Positions 55,302 to 64,000 of a DNA stretch of 64,000 nucleotides are shown one piece after another. The position numbers were made by a program, and so were the translations under genes. Location: assembly GCA_017993835.1 (NCBI GenBank), contig JAGOLX010000021.1, positions 1 to 64,000 on the forward strand, written 5' to 3'. The notes below the pieces were generated by a model that made no database searches, had not been told where the DNA came from, and saw only the letters and a program-made list of their open reading frames with translations. This DNA comes from Phycisphaerae bacterium (GTDB taxonomy: Bacteria; Planctomycetota; Phycisphaerae; Sedimentisphaerales; Anaerobacaceae). Each line of letters starts with the position of its first letter. The first letter of the stretch is position 1.

Positions 55302-58105
55302 TTCTGCCTGCCCCCGACAGTCGCGTTCCGGGCCTGTGTCCGCAAAGGAGCGCGGAACTCGTATTCGCCCGAACCGATGTTGAAGACGGCTCGCCCGGGG
55401 GCACCCGTCGCATCACTCTTTGCGTCGGTGCGTACGAATCGGACGCCTTGTGCGGTATCCACAGGCCGCCCGCCTTCGGTCACCGCGGCGGCTTCAATTG
55501 TCGGGACATGTGCCTCCGCGGTCACATTCGGCGGTACGATGATTCGCCAGAAGAACTGCCCGTCTTTGATCCACCATCGGCTTTCGATTCGTCCTCGGAC
55601 GCTGTCGTAGTATCCCGAGGCGCTCGTCAGATCGCCGACAAGTTCCGGCCTGAGCAGCAGGCGGTTGAACGCGACACTGCCCGGCGCCTGGCGAATTCCG
55701 ACAATGGATTCCTGGAACCACTCCTGGATGTGCCCGAACATGCAGTGATTCATCGACGAGCCCGGCTTGTCCCAGGTCTCGGACAGGGTCTTGAAGCCGA
55801 GCCGGAGCATGTTGCCGTAGCCCGGCGGATCAGTGCGGTCGATCATTCGATGCACCACGTCGGAACGCCCCCCGTCCGCCAGCGCCTGGACCAGCATCCG
55901 GAAACAGACCTCCCCGGTGCTCTGGCGGTACTGCGACCGCTCAAGCTCCGCCACGAGGTTGGCCAGCACACTCTCGCGATCCTCTTCGGGCACCAGGCCG
56001 AAATGCAGCGCCGTAGCCAGCGATGCCTGAGACCCCGTCGCGACAGAGTGTTCGGCGGGCTTGTAGTAAGCGCGAATGAAATCCTGACGCACCTGCTGGG
56101 CGAGTCTCGTGAACTCGTCCACTTCGGCGTTCTTGCCGATCCTGTCGGCGGCACGAGCCAGCACGCGGGCGTTGTCATACAGGAACGCGGTCGCTGGTAA
56201 CTCCGCCGGAGTGAGTTGAGATCCGCCGGCATGTCCCTTCTCCTGGGTCCAGTCGTACCAGTCGCCCAGGCCGGGCTTGACCAATCCCTGCTCGTTCCGC
56301 GTCGAAGCGAGATACCGCACGTAGCGAGCCATGGTCTCGTATTGTCGCTCTGCAGTGACGCCGTCACCGTACCAGTCGTGTAGGAGACCCGGCACCTGTA
56401 CGCACGCGCTGCCCCACTCGGGCGACTCCAGGAATCCCCCGCTGAATCGCGTGTATTCCGGCGCGATGTCAGGGACCATCCCGTTGTCCCATTGGGCCTC
56501 TGCGGTGTCACGACTGATCTTCCGGTAGAGACGGCACACGTCGCGATGGTAGAAGATCGAGGGTCCCATCAGGTGCGGCACCTCCAGCCAGCCGAGCTTC
56601 TCCCGATGCGGGCAGTCGGTCACGACGCTCTGCAGGTTGCTGCGGACGGAGCGGCCAATCATCGCATTGATGTCATTGAACAGTGTGTTGGAGCACTCGA
56701 ACTCGCCGACTTTATCGGCCGAGCTTGTGAGGAATTCGCTGCCGGCCTCCAGGAGCCGCGGTCGGGGACTACGCTCCCCCGCGTCTCCGGGCCTGTCCAC
56801 GCCGGAGACGTAGAGGTACTGGAAGCTGAAGTACGTGAAGCGAGGGCGAAAGACCTCCTCGCCATCGCCTCGGAGGGTGCAGGTATAAACGTGGCCGCCG
56901 TTCTCTGTCCATGGCTCGCCCCGCTTCTCCGCACATCGGATGACGACCTGGCTTCCGGCGGGTCCTTGGATCTTCACGACGGGCCGAGCCGACAGGTTGA
57001 TCCCGCAATCGACCTCGTATTCTCCGTCTCCGAGACGCTGCACGGTCACCGCAGGCAGGTACTCAGCCACCTTGACCGGCGGTGCGTACTGAGCCACAAG
57101 TGTGCCGCCGGGGCCGTCACACGCCACGGCCTGCGACCATGTTCCGTCGTCGAAGCCCGGGCAGTCCCATCCCGCCAGCTCCCGGCGGGCATCGTAGTCC
57201 TCGCCGCCGTAGATGCACGTGAACACGATCGGTCCCGGCCTACACTTCCACGTCTCGTCCGAGGCGACCACTGTCGTGGAGCCGTCGGCGAAGATGACGT
57301 GCATCTGGCAGATCAACTTGGGCGGGCCGAACGTACCTTTGAACTTCGTGTAGCGCCCGCCGGGCACGTTGTACATCCCGTTGCCGAGCATGACCCCAAT
57401 GGCGTTCTCGCCCGGCGTTAGCAGGCTCGTCACGTCGTACGAGCTGTACAGGCACGTCTTGCGGTAGTTCGTCCAGCCTGGGTCCATCTCGTGATCCCCA
57501 ACGCGCCGGCCGTTCACGCTCAGCTCGTACTGGCCCAGGCCGCAGATGTGGGCAGTCGCCCGCCTGACGGGCTTGTCGAGTCGGATGGCCTTGCGGAAGA
57601 TGGGCAGAGGGTCCTTATCGGTGCGATTCGCGGTGATCCACTTCGCCTGCCAATCCTGCGGGTGGAGAAGGCCCATCGTCCACGACGCCGGCTTGCTCCA
57701 GGGCGACATGCGATTGTCTCGATCCCAGGCGCGCACCTTCCAGAATACCTTTTGCAGCGATTCCAGAGGGCGGCCCTCATAGGGAACCTGAATCGTCTGC
57801 CCGCCGGCCATGGTCCCGCTGTCCCACAGATCCCCCTCATTGCGAGCCAGAGTCTCCTCAGAGGATGCGACGAGAACCTGATAGGCCGTTTGTCGCTGGT
57901 CGCGCGCCGTGCTCCGCAGCTCCCACGCGAGGCGTGGTTGCGTCGCGTCCACCGCCAGTGGCTCCGCCGCATACTCGCAGCGAAGATCAGCCGGAGCCAG
58001 GACAGCGCCCGCGGAAAGACTCGCGTCACAGAGCTGCCGGTTCCCGAAGCCGGACAGGCACAAACTGAGGAACAATACCACCGGCGTCGCTGTCCGTTGT
58101 GTCAT
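55298..58105 (-). CDS. Exported alpha-L-rhamnosidase (GH78)
   Basis: The product is 935 residues from ATG 58105, after GGAAGG, with a signal peptide (about 1-27). Order: FN3-like domain (LRCEYAAEPLAVDATQPRLAW), rhamnosidase N domain (AHICGLGQYELSVNGRRVG, GNGMYN), concanavalin-like domain, the (alpha/alpha)6 barrel beginning TDCPHREKLGWLE, with GLGDWYDW and the later SMNHCMFGHIQEW, and a C-terminal beta domain. The family cleaves terminal alpha-L-rhamnose from plant glycans and glycosides. The ends overlap both neighbours by 4 bases (ATGA). Confidence 0.94.
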   Translation of the reverse strand: MTQRTATPVVLFLSLCLSGFGNRQLCDASLSAGAVLAPADLRCEYAAEPLAVDATQPRLAWELRSTARDQRQTAYQVLVASSEETLARNEGDLWDSGTMAGGQTIQVPYEGRPLESLQKVFWKVRAWDRDNRMSPWSKPASWTMGLLHPQDWQAKWITANRTDKDPLPIFRKAIRLDKPVRRATAHICGLGQYELSVNGRRVGDHEMDPGWTNYRKTCLYSSYDVTSLLTPGENAIGVMLGNGMYNVPGGRYTKFKGTFGPPKLICQMHVIFADGSTTVVASDETWKCRPGPIVFTCIYGGEDYDARRELAGWDCPGFDDGTWSQAVACDGPGGTLVAQYAPPVKVAEYLPAVTVQRLGDGEYEVDCGINLSARPVVKIQGPAGSQVVIRCAEKRGEPWTENGGHVYTCTLRGDGEEVFRPRFTYFSFQYLYVSGVDRPGDAGERSPRPRLLEAGSEFLTSSADKVGEFECSNTLFNDINAMIGRSVRSNLQSVVTDCPHREKLGWLEVPHLMGPSIFYHRDVCRLYRKISRDTAEAQWDNGMVPDIAPEYTRFSGGFLESPEWGSACVQVPGLLHDWYGDGVTAERQYETMARYVRYLASTRNEQGLVKPGLGDWYDWTQEKGHAGGSQLTPAELPATAFLYDNARVLARAADRIGKNAEVDEFTRLAQQVRQDFIRAYYKPAEHSVATGSQASLATALHFGLVPEEDRESVLANLVAELERSQYRQSTGEVCFRMLVQALADGGRSDVVHRMIDRTDPPGYGNMLRLGFKTLSETWDKPGSSMNHCMFGHIQEWFQESIVGIRQAPGSVAFNRLLLRPELVGDLTSASGYYDSVRGRIESRWWIKDGQFFWRIIVPPNVTAEAHVPTIEAAAVTEGGRPVDTAQGVRFVRTDAKSDATGAPGRAVFNIGSGEYEFRAPLRTQARNATVGGRQK

Positions 58106-59037
58106 GTCGTACCTTCCCTTCTCACCTGGAATACTGACTTGAGATACCGGGTGTTGGCGCCGAAATTCCACGCCACGTCCCGACTGTTCTGGGCGCTGCG
58201 GGACCGCTCGATCACGAGCCACCCGCTCCAGCCCATATCGTCGAGCGTCTGCCTGACCTTGGGCATGTCGATGCGAGGGTTGTCCTGAAGCCACACGCCG
58301 TCTTGGTCGGTGCAATGAATCTGGCAGATGCGGTCCTTGCCGAGGATTCGCAGTTCCTCGCACAGGTCCCGGCCGTTCTGGAGGGCATTGGCGAAGTTGA
58401 AGTAGATGCGGATGGCCGGCGAGCCGATATCGTCGAGGAGCTTGACGTCGCCTGTGGCATCCAGTGCGGTCTCCACGCCGATCACGACGCCCGCTTCCTG
58501 GGCCTTGGGACCTGCCGCCTGGAGTCGTTCCACGATCGCGGGGCGCAGTTCGGGGTTCTTGACCAGATCGCCTCGCACGCCCAGGGGCAGGAACGCGATC
58601 TTCACGTTCATCCCCTTCATTGTGTCGATGCAGTCCTGCAACATGCGGGGCACCGTGGGACGCTCGGCAAAGGATTGGGCGTAGAACCCGGACATCGCGA
58701 TGGAGCAGATCTCCAGGTTGAACTTGCGCGCCTCGTCCAGGAACTGCTGCCGGACCGCGGGATCGGCCAGCTTGTTGTCGAAGGTCTCCCGCTGGCCCAG
58801 GCTGCCCATATCCACTTCGACGCCATCGGCGCCGATCTGAGCGGTCCATTTGAATGCGCCGAGCTGCTGGCGTTTGAGGATCATCCAGTCACATACACCG
58901 ATCCTGTATCGCTGGCTGGGGACCGGTTGGGACGCGGCGTCTCCATCCCCCCGCGCATCTCCTGCCGGCGAGAGCAGGCCGACTGCCACCGCCGCACCCA
59001 TGAAGCGGCGACGACTCATGGACGGATCGTCGATCAT
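58102..59037 (-). CDS. Tat-exported sugar phosphate isomerase/epimerase-like (xylose-isomerase-like TIM barrel) protein
   Basis: The product is 311 residues from ATG 59037, preceded by GGAGG at 5 bases. Twin-arginine signal SRRRFMGAAVAVGLL (about 8-22). The TIM barrel shows IGVCDWMILKRQQLGAFKWT, GADGVEVDMGSLGQRETFDN, GVVIGVETALD with the metal Glu, IRIYFNFANALQNG and CQIHCTDQDGVWL with metal His. Exported relatives have been linked to oxidised-sugar metabolism. It lies between GH78 and the DUF6298-like gene, both overlapping or within a few bases. Confidence 0.85.
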   Translation of the reverse strand: MIDDPSMSRRRFMGAAVAVGLLSPAGDARGDGDAASQPVPSQRYRIGVCDWMILKRQQLGAFKWTAQIGADGVEVDMGSLGQRETFDNKLADPAVRQQFLDEARKFNLEICSIAMSGFYAQSFAERPTVPRMLQDCIDTMKGMNVKIAFLPLGVRGDLVKNPELRPAIVERLQAAGPKAQEAGVVIGVETALDATGDVKLLDDIGSPAIRIYFNFANALQNGRDLCEELRILGKDRICQIHCTDQDGVWLQDNPRIDMPKVRQTLDDMGWSGWLVIERSRSAQNSRDVAWNFGANTRYLKSVFQVRREGTT

Positions 59038-59048
59038 ACTGTCCTCCA

Positions 59049-62000
59049 TCAATCTGCTTGGGCCACCTGCAAGACCGCCGGGCCCGATGTGGGACATTTC
59101 AACTCCGTGCTCTGTGCACCTTTGGCAAGCGACTGTTTCCTCAAGAGCGAGCCATCTCTGGGATTGATCCAGTGCGCCGTCAGGGGACCGTCTTTCGTAT
59201 TCAGATCGAGCTTCAGATCGCCTGAGGCACGGCAATACACGATGAACTCTCCCCGGCCATTGCCCAGCGTCCACTGTCCGGCGGGCGCGCCGGGCAGATC
59301 CACCGGATGCATCGACGCGGCGCGCTCCAACAATCCGGTCTCCGACACCTTGGGGATGCCGGCCAACGAGCCGCCTGCCATGAACGCGGCCCACGCGAAG
59401 TCGTTAAGCGAGTCCGCAGAATACAGGATCGCCTTGTCTGGATACCGTTGCCGATACTCGCGAACCGCCCGGTATGCCTGTTCGAACGAGGTCCTGCCGG
59501 GGGAGACGAGTCGGGCGTGCTGACGGGGCGCGAGATTCTGCCCACCTGCGGGACTGTACAGACTCCCATCGCTGCGATAGTGCCAATAGCGGATGTCGAC
59601 CACATCCACCGCAGCGCCGCGGACTGGGTCGGCCAAGATCGCGTCCTGCACGTCTTTCGTGACGCTCAAGCCGACGATGGTGTGCCTGCCGGTCTGACGC
59701 TCCCATTCCAGGATCGTATCGATCCAGAACTGCACGAAGTGCAGCGGGCCGGTGTACTCGGCCCCGATGAACTGGACGACGCTGCTGTTGTCCGCGAAGT
59801 TGTCGAGGCATTGGCGTATGTAGGCCTGATGCAACGGCCGGCGGACCGGATGGTTCACGTCATAGAACTGCTCCGCCAGGAAAATCCGCTTGTCGCCCGC
59901 ATAAGGCGGGGGCTCCGGAAATCCCGTGTCGTTGACGTTGTTCGCCGGACGCCAGGGGAAATCGGTCCAGTGGGCGCCGGCCTCGATGATATTGTGCTGG
60001 AAGTAGTTCTGGTGGATGAGGACGAGGCCCTTTCGGTCCGCCAGGTCGGCGAATTGCCTGAGCCGTGTCCAGTACCAGGGATTGTACTTGGTCAAATCGT
60101 AGCGGCTCAAGCCGTCGAAGGCGGTCCCCTGTCCGCTTCTGGCAAAGGGCTGCTCGTAGAATGGCGGCCACACATCGCCATCGATGCGCCGCACCCGCTC
60201 GTGATCGTCGCGTCGCCGCTCGTACCACAGCCCATAGTTGTGGTCGACGGCGACGACTCCCTGATTCCGCATTCCGTCGGTCATTTCGTCCGGATCGTCC
60301 GTCAGTCCGGGCCCGGTCCGGCCCGGCACAAAACGGGTGATGTGCGGCGTGGCTTTTGCGACGTCGAGCGGGCGGACGCCCCCGCTCCACCATCGCACCT
60401 CTTGACGTGTGCCCGTCATGACCGCATCGCCGTAGACGAGCCAGCCATTCTGGACGCACATAGGAGAATCAGCCTGCTTGGAGACGGGTGGCTCACTGTA
60501 TCCGATCTCATCAATCGTTCTGACGCCTGCGTGGGAGGTGGGGATAGCCTGTCGCTGCGGCGCCTGGTCGATCCAGTCAGAGAGCAGCACGGGCGGATTC
60601 CGCGATTGCGCCGTTAGAGCCGCTGCCAACTCCGCGCTCGGACTGCTCGTGGCTTCCGTGCTCACGGGCAGCAGATGCATGCGCGACCGGACCCGCTCGC
60701 CCAGACGATCCTGAAGCTGGGCATAGTACAGACTCCGCGGCTGGACGTGGCTGTTGGATTCCTCCCAATACCCGTCGCCGGCAAATTCGGCCCACGAGCC
60801 AAACGCCCAGTTGCAGGCGGTGGGCGGCGCGTAGCAGTCAATTCGCGAGGCGGAGCAGTTCCAGAAGACGCTGTTAGCTGCGTTCCAGCCGGCGCCCTGG
60901 GCATCCTGCGAGCGGTTGAACAGGCTCAGGGCCTGGCCGTCGATCATGACGACATCGAACAGCACCCCCGATGCCCAACTGTCGATTCCGCCGCTGAAAC
61001 TGAAGGGTTGGCTCGACTCGCACTGCACGAAGGCGTTCGGCCCGGCGGCACAGAAGCCCACAGCGAAGTCATGATAGCCGCCCTGGGCGTACAGACGTTG
61101 AAAAAGGGTCTGTTGGCCGACGGTCCAGAAGGTGTTCCGCCGCTGGCCGCCGATCTCCGAGATCGGCGCCAGGGACTTGCAGTCCTCGACGGTGACGCGC
61201 CTGGCGGTCTGCCAGACGGCAACCGCAGAACCAGCGAAGTGTTCGAACCGGACCTGCCGCACCCAGGCGTCGCTCACGTCCTCCAGTGTCACCGCCATCC
61301 AGCGATGAGCTTCGTCCTTAGGATTGTCCTTGTCGTACGTGGATCGGCAGCAGAGGTTTTCGATGCCCACATTCGCGATCCGCCCGGGCCACTGGCAAGT
61401 CGCGATGCGGCCGCCGCCGTAAGTCGCGTCCAAGGCGGTGGTCAGTGGCGCATCCAGCGTGATCCGGTCACCCTCGACGGAGACAATAGTCCGGTCCCAG
61501 TAGAGATCTCGGCTTGCCGGCTTCCAGCCAAGACTCGTGATCCCGCCGCCGAAATGGTCCGTGCCCAGCGTCTTGATCCATTCCCCTGTGCAGGGCCGGT
61601 GCACCAAGACTCGATCCCCCGGACGGAACGAATGGGACGCATCCACGCGGAGGACGCTGGCGTTGACCGGCACGAAGGCATCCGCAATCGCCACCCAAGG
61701 CCCAATCTTGAGGTCGTTTCTTCCCTTCATGCAGATGAGTGTGTCCCGCTGCAGTCCTGTTGCCAGCAGGACTGTGCCGTCCGGGCCCATGCCGCTGCCG
61801 CGGAGGACGAGGCCGGAAGCGGCGATTCGCAGGCTCCCGGACACATGATGCACACCCTTCTCCAGCAGCACGACGCCTCGCAGGCCGTTGGAATCCGCCG
61901 GCAGGGAAGCAACGTAATCCAGCGCCGCCTGGATCCGCTGCGTGGCGTCGCCCTCAATCACGGGGACAACGACGCGGATCGTGGCGTCGGGAATCGGACG

Positions 62001-62225
62001 CTCACCCGCCATGTATCCGCAATAGGAGAAGTCCGATATGCGATTGCCCTTCTCGTCCGTCGTATACACCAGGCGACGATCCGGACCTTGTGACACGGGT
62101 CGTTTCGTGCGCGGGTCCCAGCCGGCGCGGAGATCGGCCAATTCGGACCAGCCAAAGGCAATTGCCAGCATCGCCAGAACCAGCCGTTTCTTCTCCACAG
62201 CCATTGCGAAGGCACTTTGCTTCAT
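59049..62225 (-). CDS. Large exported protein: beta-helix region plus DUF6298-like TIM barrel
   Basis: The product is 1058 residues with a membrane-spanning signal (about 14-27). Residues about 60-500 resemble a right-handed beta-helix of the pectate-lyase type (repeated short turns: VVLLEKGVHHVSGSLRI, RWMAVTLEDVSDAWVRQVRFE). Residues about 590-1000 form a DUF6298-like barrel with HNYGLWYERRRDDHERV, LIHQNYFQHNIIEAGAHW, FIGAEYTGPLHF and ILYSADSLNDFAWAAFMAGG; Glu in FIGAEYTG could be catalytic. The name is my recollection of the domain layout, and the activity is unknown. Translation starts 8 bases after the GH43-like gene ends. Confidence 0.7.
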   Translation of the reverse strand: MKQSAFAMAVEKKRLVLAMLAIAFGWSELADLRAGWDPRTKRPVSQGPDRRLVYTTDEKGNRISDFSYCGYMAGERPIPDATIRVVVPVIEGDATQRIQAALDYVASLPADSNGLRGVVLLEKGVHHVSGSLRIAASGLVLRGSGMGPDGTVLLATGLQRDTLICMKGRNDLKIGPWVAIADAFVPVNASVLRVDASHSFRPGDRVLVHRPCTGEWIKTLGTDHFGGGITSLGWKPASRDLYWDRTIVSVEGDRITLDAPLTTALDATYGGGRIATCQWPGRIANVGIENLCCRSTYDKDNPKDEAHRWMAVTLEDVSDAWVRQVRFEHFAGSAVAVWQTARRVTVEDCKSLAPISEIGGQRRNTFWTVGQQTLFQRLYAQGGYHDFAVGFCAAGPNAFVQCESSQPFSFSGGIDSWASGVLFDVVMIDGQALSLFNRSQDAQGAGWNAANSVFWNCSASRIDCYAPPTACNWAFGSWAEFAGDGYWEESNSHVQPRSLYYAQLQDRLGERVRSRMHLLPVSTEATSSPSAELAAALTAQSRNPPVLLSDWIDQAPQRQAIPTSHAGVRTIDEIGYSEPPVSKQADSPMCVQNGWLVYGDAVMTGTRQEVRWWSGGVRPLDVAKATPHITRFVPGRTGPGLTDDPDEMTDGMRNQGVVAVDHNYGLWYERRRDDHERVRRIDGDVWPPFYEQPFARSGQGTAFDGLSRYDLTKYNPWYWTRLRQFADLADRKGLVLIHQNYFQHNIIEAGAHWTDFPWRPANNVNDTGFPEPPPYAGDKRIFLAEQFYDVNHPVRRPLHQAYIRQCLDNFADNSSVVQFIGAEYTGPLHFVQFWIDTILEWERQTGRHTIVGLSVTKDVQDAILADPVRGAAVDVVDIRYWHYRSDGSLYSPAGGQNLAPRQHARLVSPGRTSFEQAYRAVREYRQRYPDKAILYSADSLNDFAWAAFMAGGSLAGIPKVSETGLLERAASMHPVDLPGAPAGQWTLGNGRGEFIVYCRASGDLKLDLNTKDGPLTAHWINPRDGSLLRKQSLAKGAQSTELKCPTSGPAVLQVAQAD

Positions 62226-62232
62226 CGCACAC

Positions 62233-63861
62233 CTATTTCAGTCGATACCCCTGTGCCGAAAGGTAGTTGTTGATCCTGCCCTTGTACTTGCGGAACCACT
62301 GATGCTTCTCCTCGGAGGTCCCGGCGTCCATGGCCAGTTCGCGTGCCTCCACCAGGTACGCCATGATCTGCTGCTTCTGGGCGTCGGTCAACTCGGGCAC
62401 CTGGACCAGATAGCCCTGGTAGGTGGCAGCCAGGATGCCATAGGTCATGCCGTCTTTGACCTGGTCCACCTGCTCGGGCGTCAATTCTGCGGAGAGCCTC
62501 GCCAGGTAGCTCTGGTGCAGTTGCCTGACCCGCCCGTCTGCCTGTTCCCGAATGCTCTTCGCGAGGGCCTCGGCCGACGCCTTGTCCGAGGCGGTCTTCC
62601 CGACAGCTTCGATCTCTTTGTCTCGCTGGGTATGGATGGCGTTCAGATCGCGGTATTGCTGCACGATGATGTCCCGGACCCTGGTCCTTCTGTCGTCATC
62701 CGGGATGTCCAGAGTCTTCACGATCTTGTCGGCCCGCCCGGTGATGACGCGGGTATAGTCCGGGTCCGGATCGCTCGCAGGCGGTGGGGTCTGCGGGCCA
62801 GCCGTCTCCATGGGCCGGGAGGTGGCCAGCGCAATGGCCCGTCCCTGATCGCCGACCGCACAATAGAAATGGTAGACGACGCCGTCGTGCTTGAGGACCC
62901 AGGGTTTGTGGGCAAATTCCTCGTCCCAGGGCTCGGAAGGCTCGATGAGGTGAGGGCCGTCCCAGTGGGTCCAGTGAACCAGATCCGTCGAGGCGGCAAA
63001 TGTGTCGAAGGCCTTCGGCTTCCAGAAGGCGCCGAAATAGAACATGACCCACAGGTCGCCCATCCGCACGATCTGCGGATCGCCACTGATGACGCCGTGC
63101 TTGAGATCGGGGGGGCGCGGGTTCACGACCACCGGGTCATGACCATAGCGCCGCCACGTCCGCAGATCCTGGGAGATCGCGATGCCGATGGTCTCGTCGC
63201 CGCGAGGCGGGCGGGCGTTGTAGTACATGACGAAGGGTGCGCCGAGCGTGGCGGCTTCGTCGCGGAAGACGAAGCTCTTGAAGAGCGTGCCGGTCTCGAA
63301 GGGGCGTGCATCCGCATCGTCCGGCCGGAGGACCGGGGCGGGCAGCTTCTCCCACTCGGCAACAGAAACGGGATCGAGTGTCGAAGCCATGCCGATGGAC
63401 AATGGCGGCGTCTCATAGCCGGGGCGCGCTCCGCCCAGGTAAGACATCCAGTATCGTCCCTCGTGGGTGTCGAGAGTCACATCGCTGCCCCATTGCGTAT
63501 TGACCAGTGCGATGCCGCCGGCGGCATTGGCCTTGTCCCAGGCATCCCGGTCGCCGCGGGCGAGGATCGTGCCCTGCACCTGCCAGTGCAGCAGGTCATC
63601 GCTGGCGGCCAACTGGGTGGTGTAGCCCTGGGGTTCGTTTTCGAGCTGGACGTAAACCATATACCAGCGGTTTCCGTGGCGGAAGACCGTGGGGCAATCC
63701 ACCTTCTTGCCCTCGGGCGCGGGAATGACGATGCCATACTTGTACGGCGTTCTCACCTCCTCGTAGATGGCCTGCATTCGCTCGGGCGGCACGTCGGAAG
63801 CCCGGACGCTACAGACGACGGAACTGGCGACAAGGAGGATTCTGAAACACAGCGGATTCAT
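62233..63861 (-). CDS. Exported GH43-like five-bladed propeller fused to DUF3826
   Basis: The product is 542 residues with a signal peptide (1-21, ending VRASD). ATG 63861 follows CAGGAG. Residues about 35-360 form a five-bladed propeller of the GH43/GH32/DUF377 type (VDCPTVFRHGNRWYMVYV with a possible catalytic Asp55, ASDDLLHWQVQG, MYYNARPPRGDETIGIAIS, GDPQIVRMGDLWVMFYFG). Residues about 385-540 match DUF3826 (VKTLDIPDDDRRTRVRDIIV, YRDLNAIHTQRD). DUF3826 is usually a separate protein near rhamnogalacturonan genes in Bacteroidetes; here it is joined to the hydrolase. It is the first gene of the eight-gene cluster. Confidence 0.82.
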   Translation of the reverse strand: MNPLCFRILLVASSVVCSVRASDVPPERMQAIYEEVRTPYKYGIVIPAPEGKKVDCPTVFRHGNRWYMVYVQLENEPQGYTTQLAASDDLLHWQVQGTILARGDRDAWDKANAAGGIALVNTQWGSDVTLDTHEGRYWMSYLGGARPGYETPPLSIGMASTLDPVSVAEWEKLPAPVLRPDDADARPFETGTLFKSFVFRDEAATLGAPFVMYYNARPPRGDETIGIAISQDLRTWRRYGHDPVVVNPRPPDLKHGVISGDPQIVRMGDLWVMFYFGAFWKPKAFDTFAASTDLVHWTHWDGPHLIEPSEPWDEEFAHKPWVLKHDGVVYHFYCAVGDQGRAIALATSRPMETAGPQTPPPASDPDPDYTRVITGRADKIVKTLDIPDDDRRTRVRDIIVQQYRDLNAIHTQRDKEIEAVGKTASDKASAEALAKSIREQADGRVRQLHQSYLARLSAELTPEQVDQVKDGMTYGILAATYQGYLVQVPELTDAQKQQIMAYLVEARELAMDAGTSEEKHQWFRKYKGRINNYLSAQGYRLK

Positions 63862-63903
63862 CGATTACGCTCCTGCGGTTCCGTGGCTTTCCGACACATG
63901 CAC

Positions 63904-63931
63904 ATGATAACAAGTCCCTGGGCCTCGTCAA
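63904..63931 (-). promoter_or_regulatory. Promoter of the eight-gene glycan cluster
   Basis: TTGACG (63926-63931) and TATCAT (63904-63909) with a 16-base spacer, about 43 bases before the first start codon. No operator repeat is obvious in the remaining 70 bases. Confidence 0.6.
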
Positions 63932-64000
63932 CGGGCTCCAGGGCTGCGACTCTCTTGACGCATGCCCCCTGGAGTTGCGCATCTTCTCATGGTACAATCG

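Overview
The window is GC-rich bacterial DNA. I infer a planctomycete, most likely in or near Phycisphaerae/Sedimentisphaerales. The reasons are the many large exported glycosidases, Tat-exported sugar-isomerase and aminotransferase relatives, DUF6807 and DUF3826 proteins, an exported protein with dockerin-like repeats, and short palindromic repeats scattered between genes. No 16S rRNA or other decisive marker is present, so the assignment is inference. One tRNA (Val, anticodon CAC) is the only RNA gene seen.

Layout, 1-16 kb: a truncated gene end, a large GH2-like exported protein and parB on the minus strand. A 1.4-kb stretch without recognisable genes follows and carries two parS-like sites, which suggests a centromere region near the replication origin. 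Next come a membrane sulfatase-fold protein, a small conserved protein, an exported ankyrin protein and an exported FN3/dockerin-like protein embedded in repeats. A frameshifted PIN gene with its small partner lies between two long direct repeats, and ogt lies between inverted REP-like repeats.

16-33 kb is mostly housekeeping: pheA, tpiA, secG, then yicC-gmk-rpoZ-coaC-(Cys-rich protein)-coaB, and convergent pyrE, purB, an aldo/keto reductase, a Tat protein, an M50 protease, a GH95 fucosidase, a PilZ protein and psd-pssA.

33-45 kb holds the most striking gene. It encodes an M50-like membrane domain fused to an enolase whose two domains are in swapped order (circularly permuted) with the active site apparently complete. 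It is followed by tRNA-Val, a metX-metW fusion overlapping nikR, a toxin-antitoxin pair, a WaaP-like kinase, a UbiA prenyltransferase, a stand-alone receiver gene behind a perfect sigma-54 promoter, and groES-groEL. Two related 180-bp branched inverted repeats, each an outer stem holding two inner hairpins, sit directly upstream of tpiA and of groES, in opposite orientation.

45-64 kb is a carbohydrate region. It starts with a sodium/solute symporter diverging from a Tat-exported DegT-family protein. Eight tightly packed minus-strand genes then run from a promoter at 63.9 kb down to 48.5 kb: GH43-like/DUF3826, beta-helix/DUF6298-like, sugar isomerase/epimerase-like, GH78 rhamnosidase, GH127 plus a second hydrolase domain, a hydroxyisobutyrate-dehydrogenase-like enzyme, an MFS transporter and a DUF6807 protein. 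I infer a locus for breaking down a rhamnose- and arabinose-containing plant or algal polysaccharide and importing the products. Two hydrolases in the window (GH2 and GH127) lack the usual acid/base glutamate.
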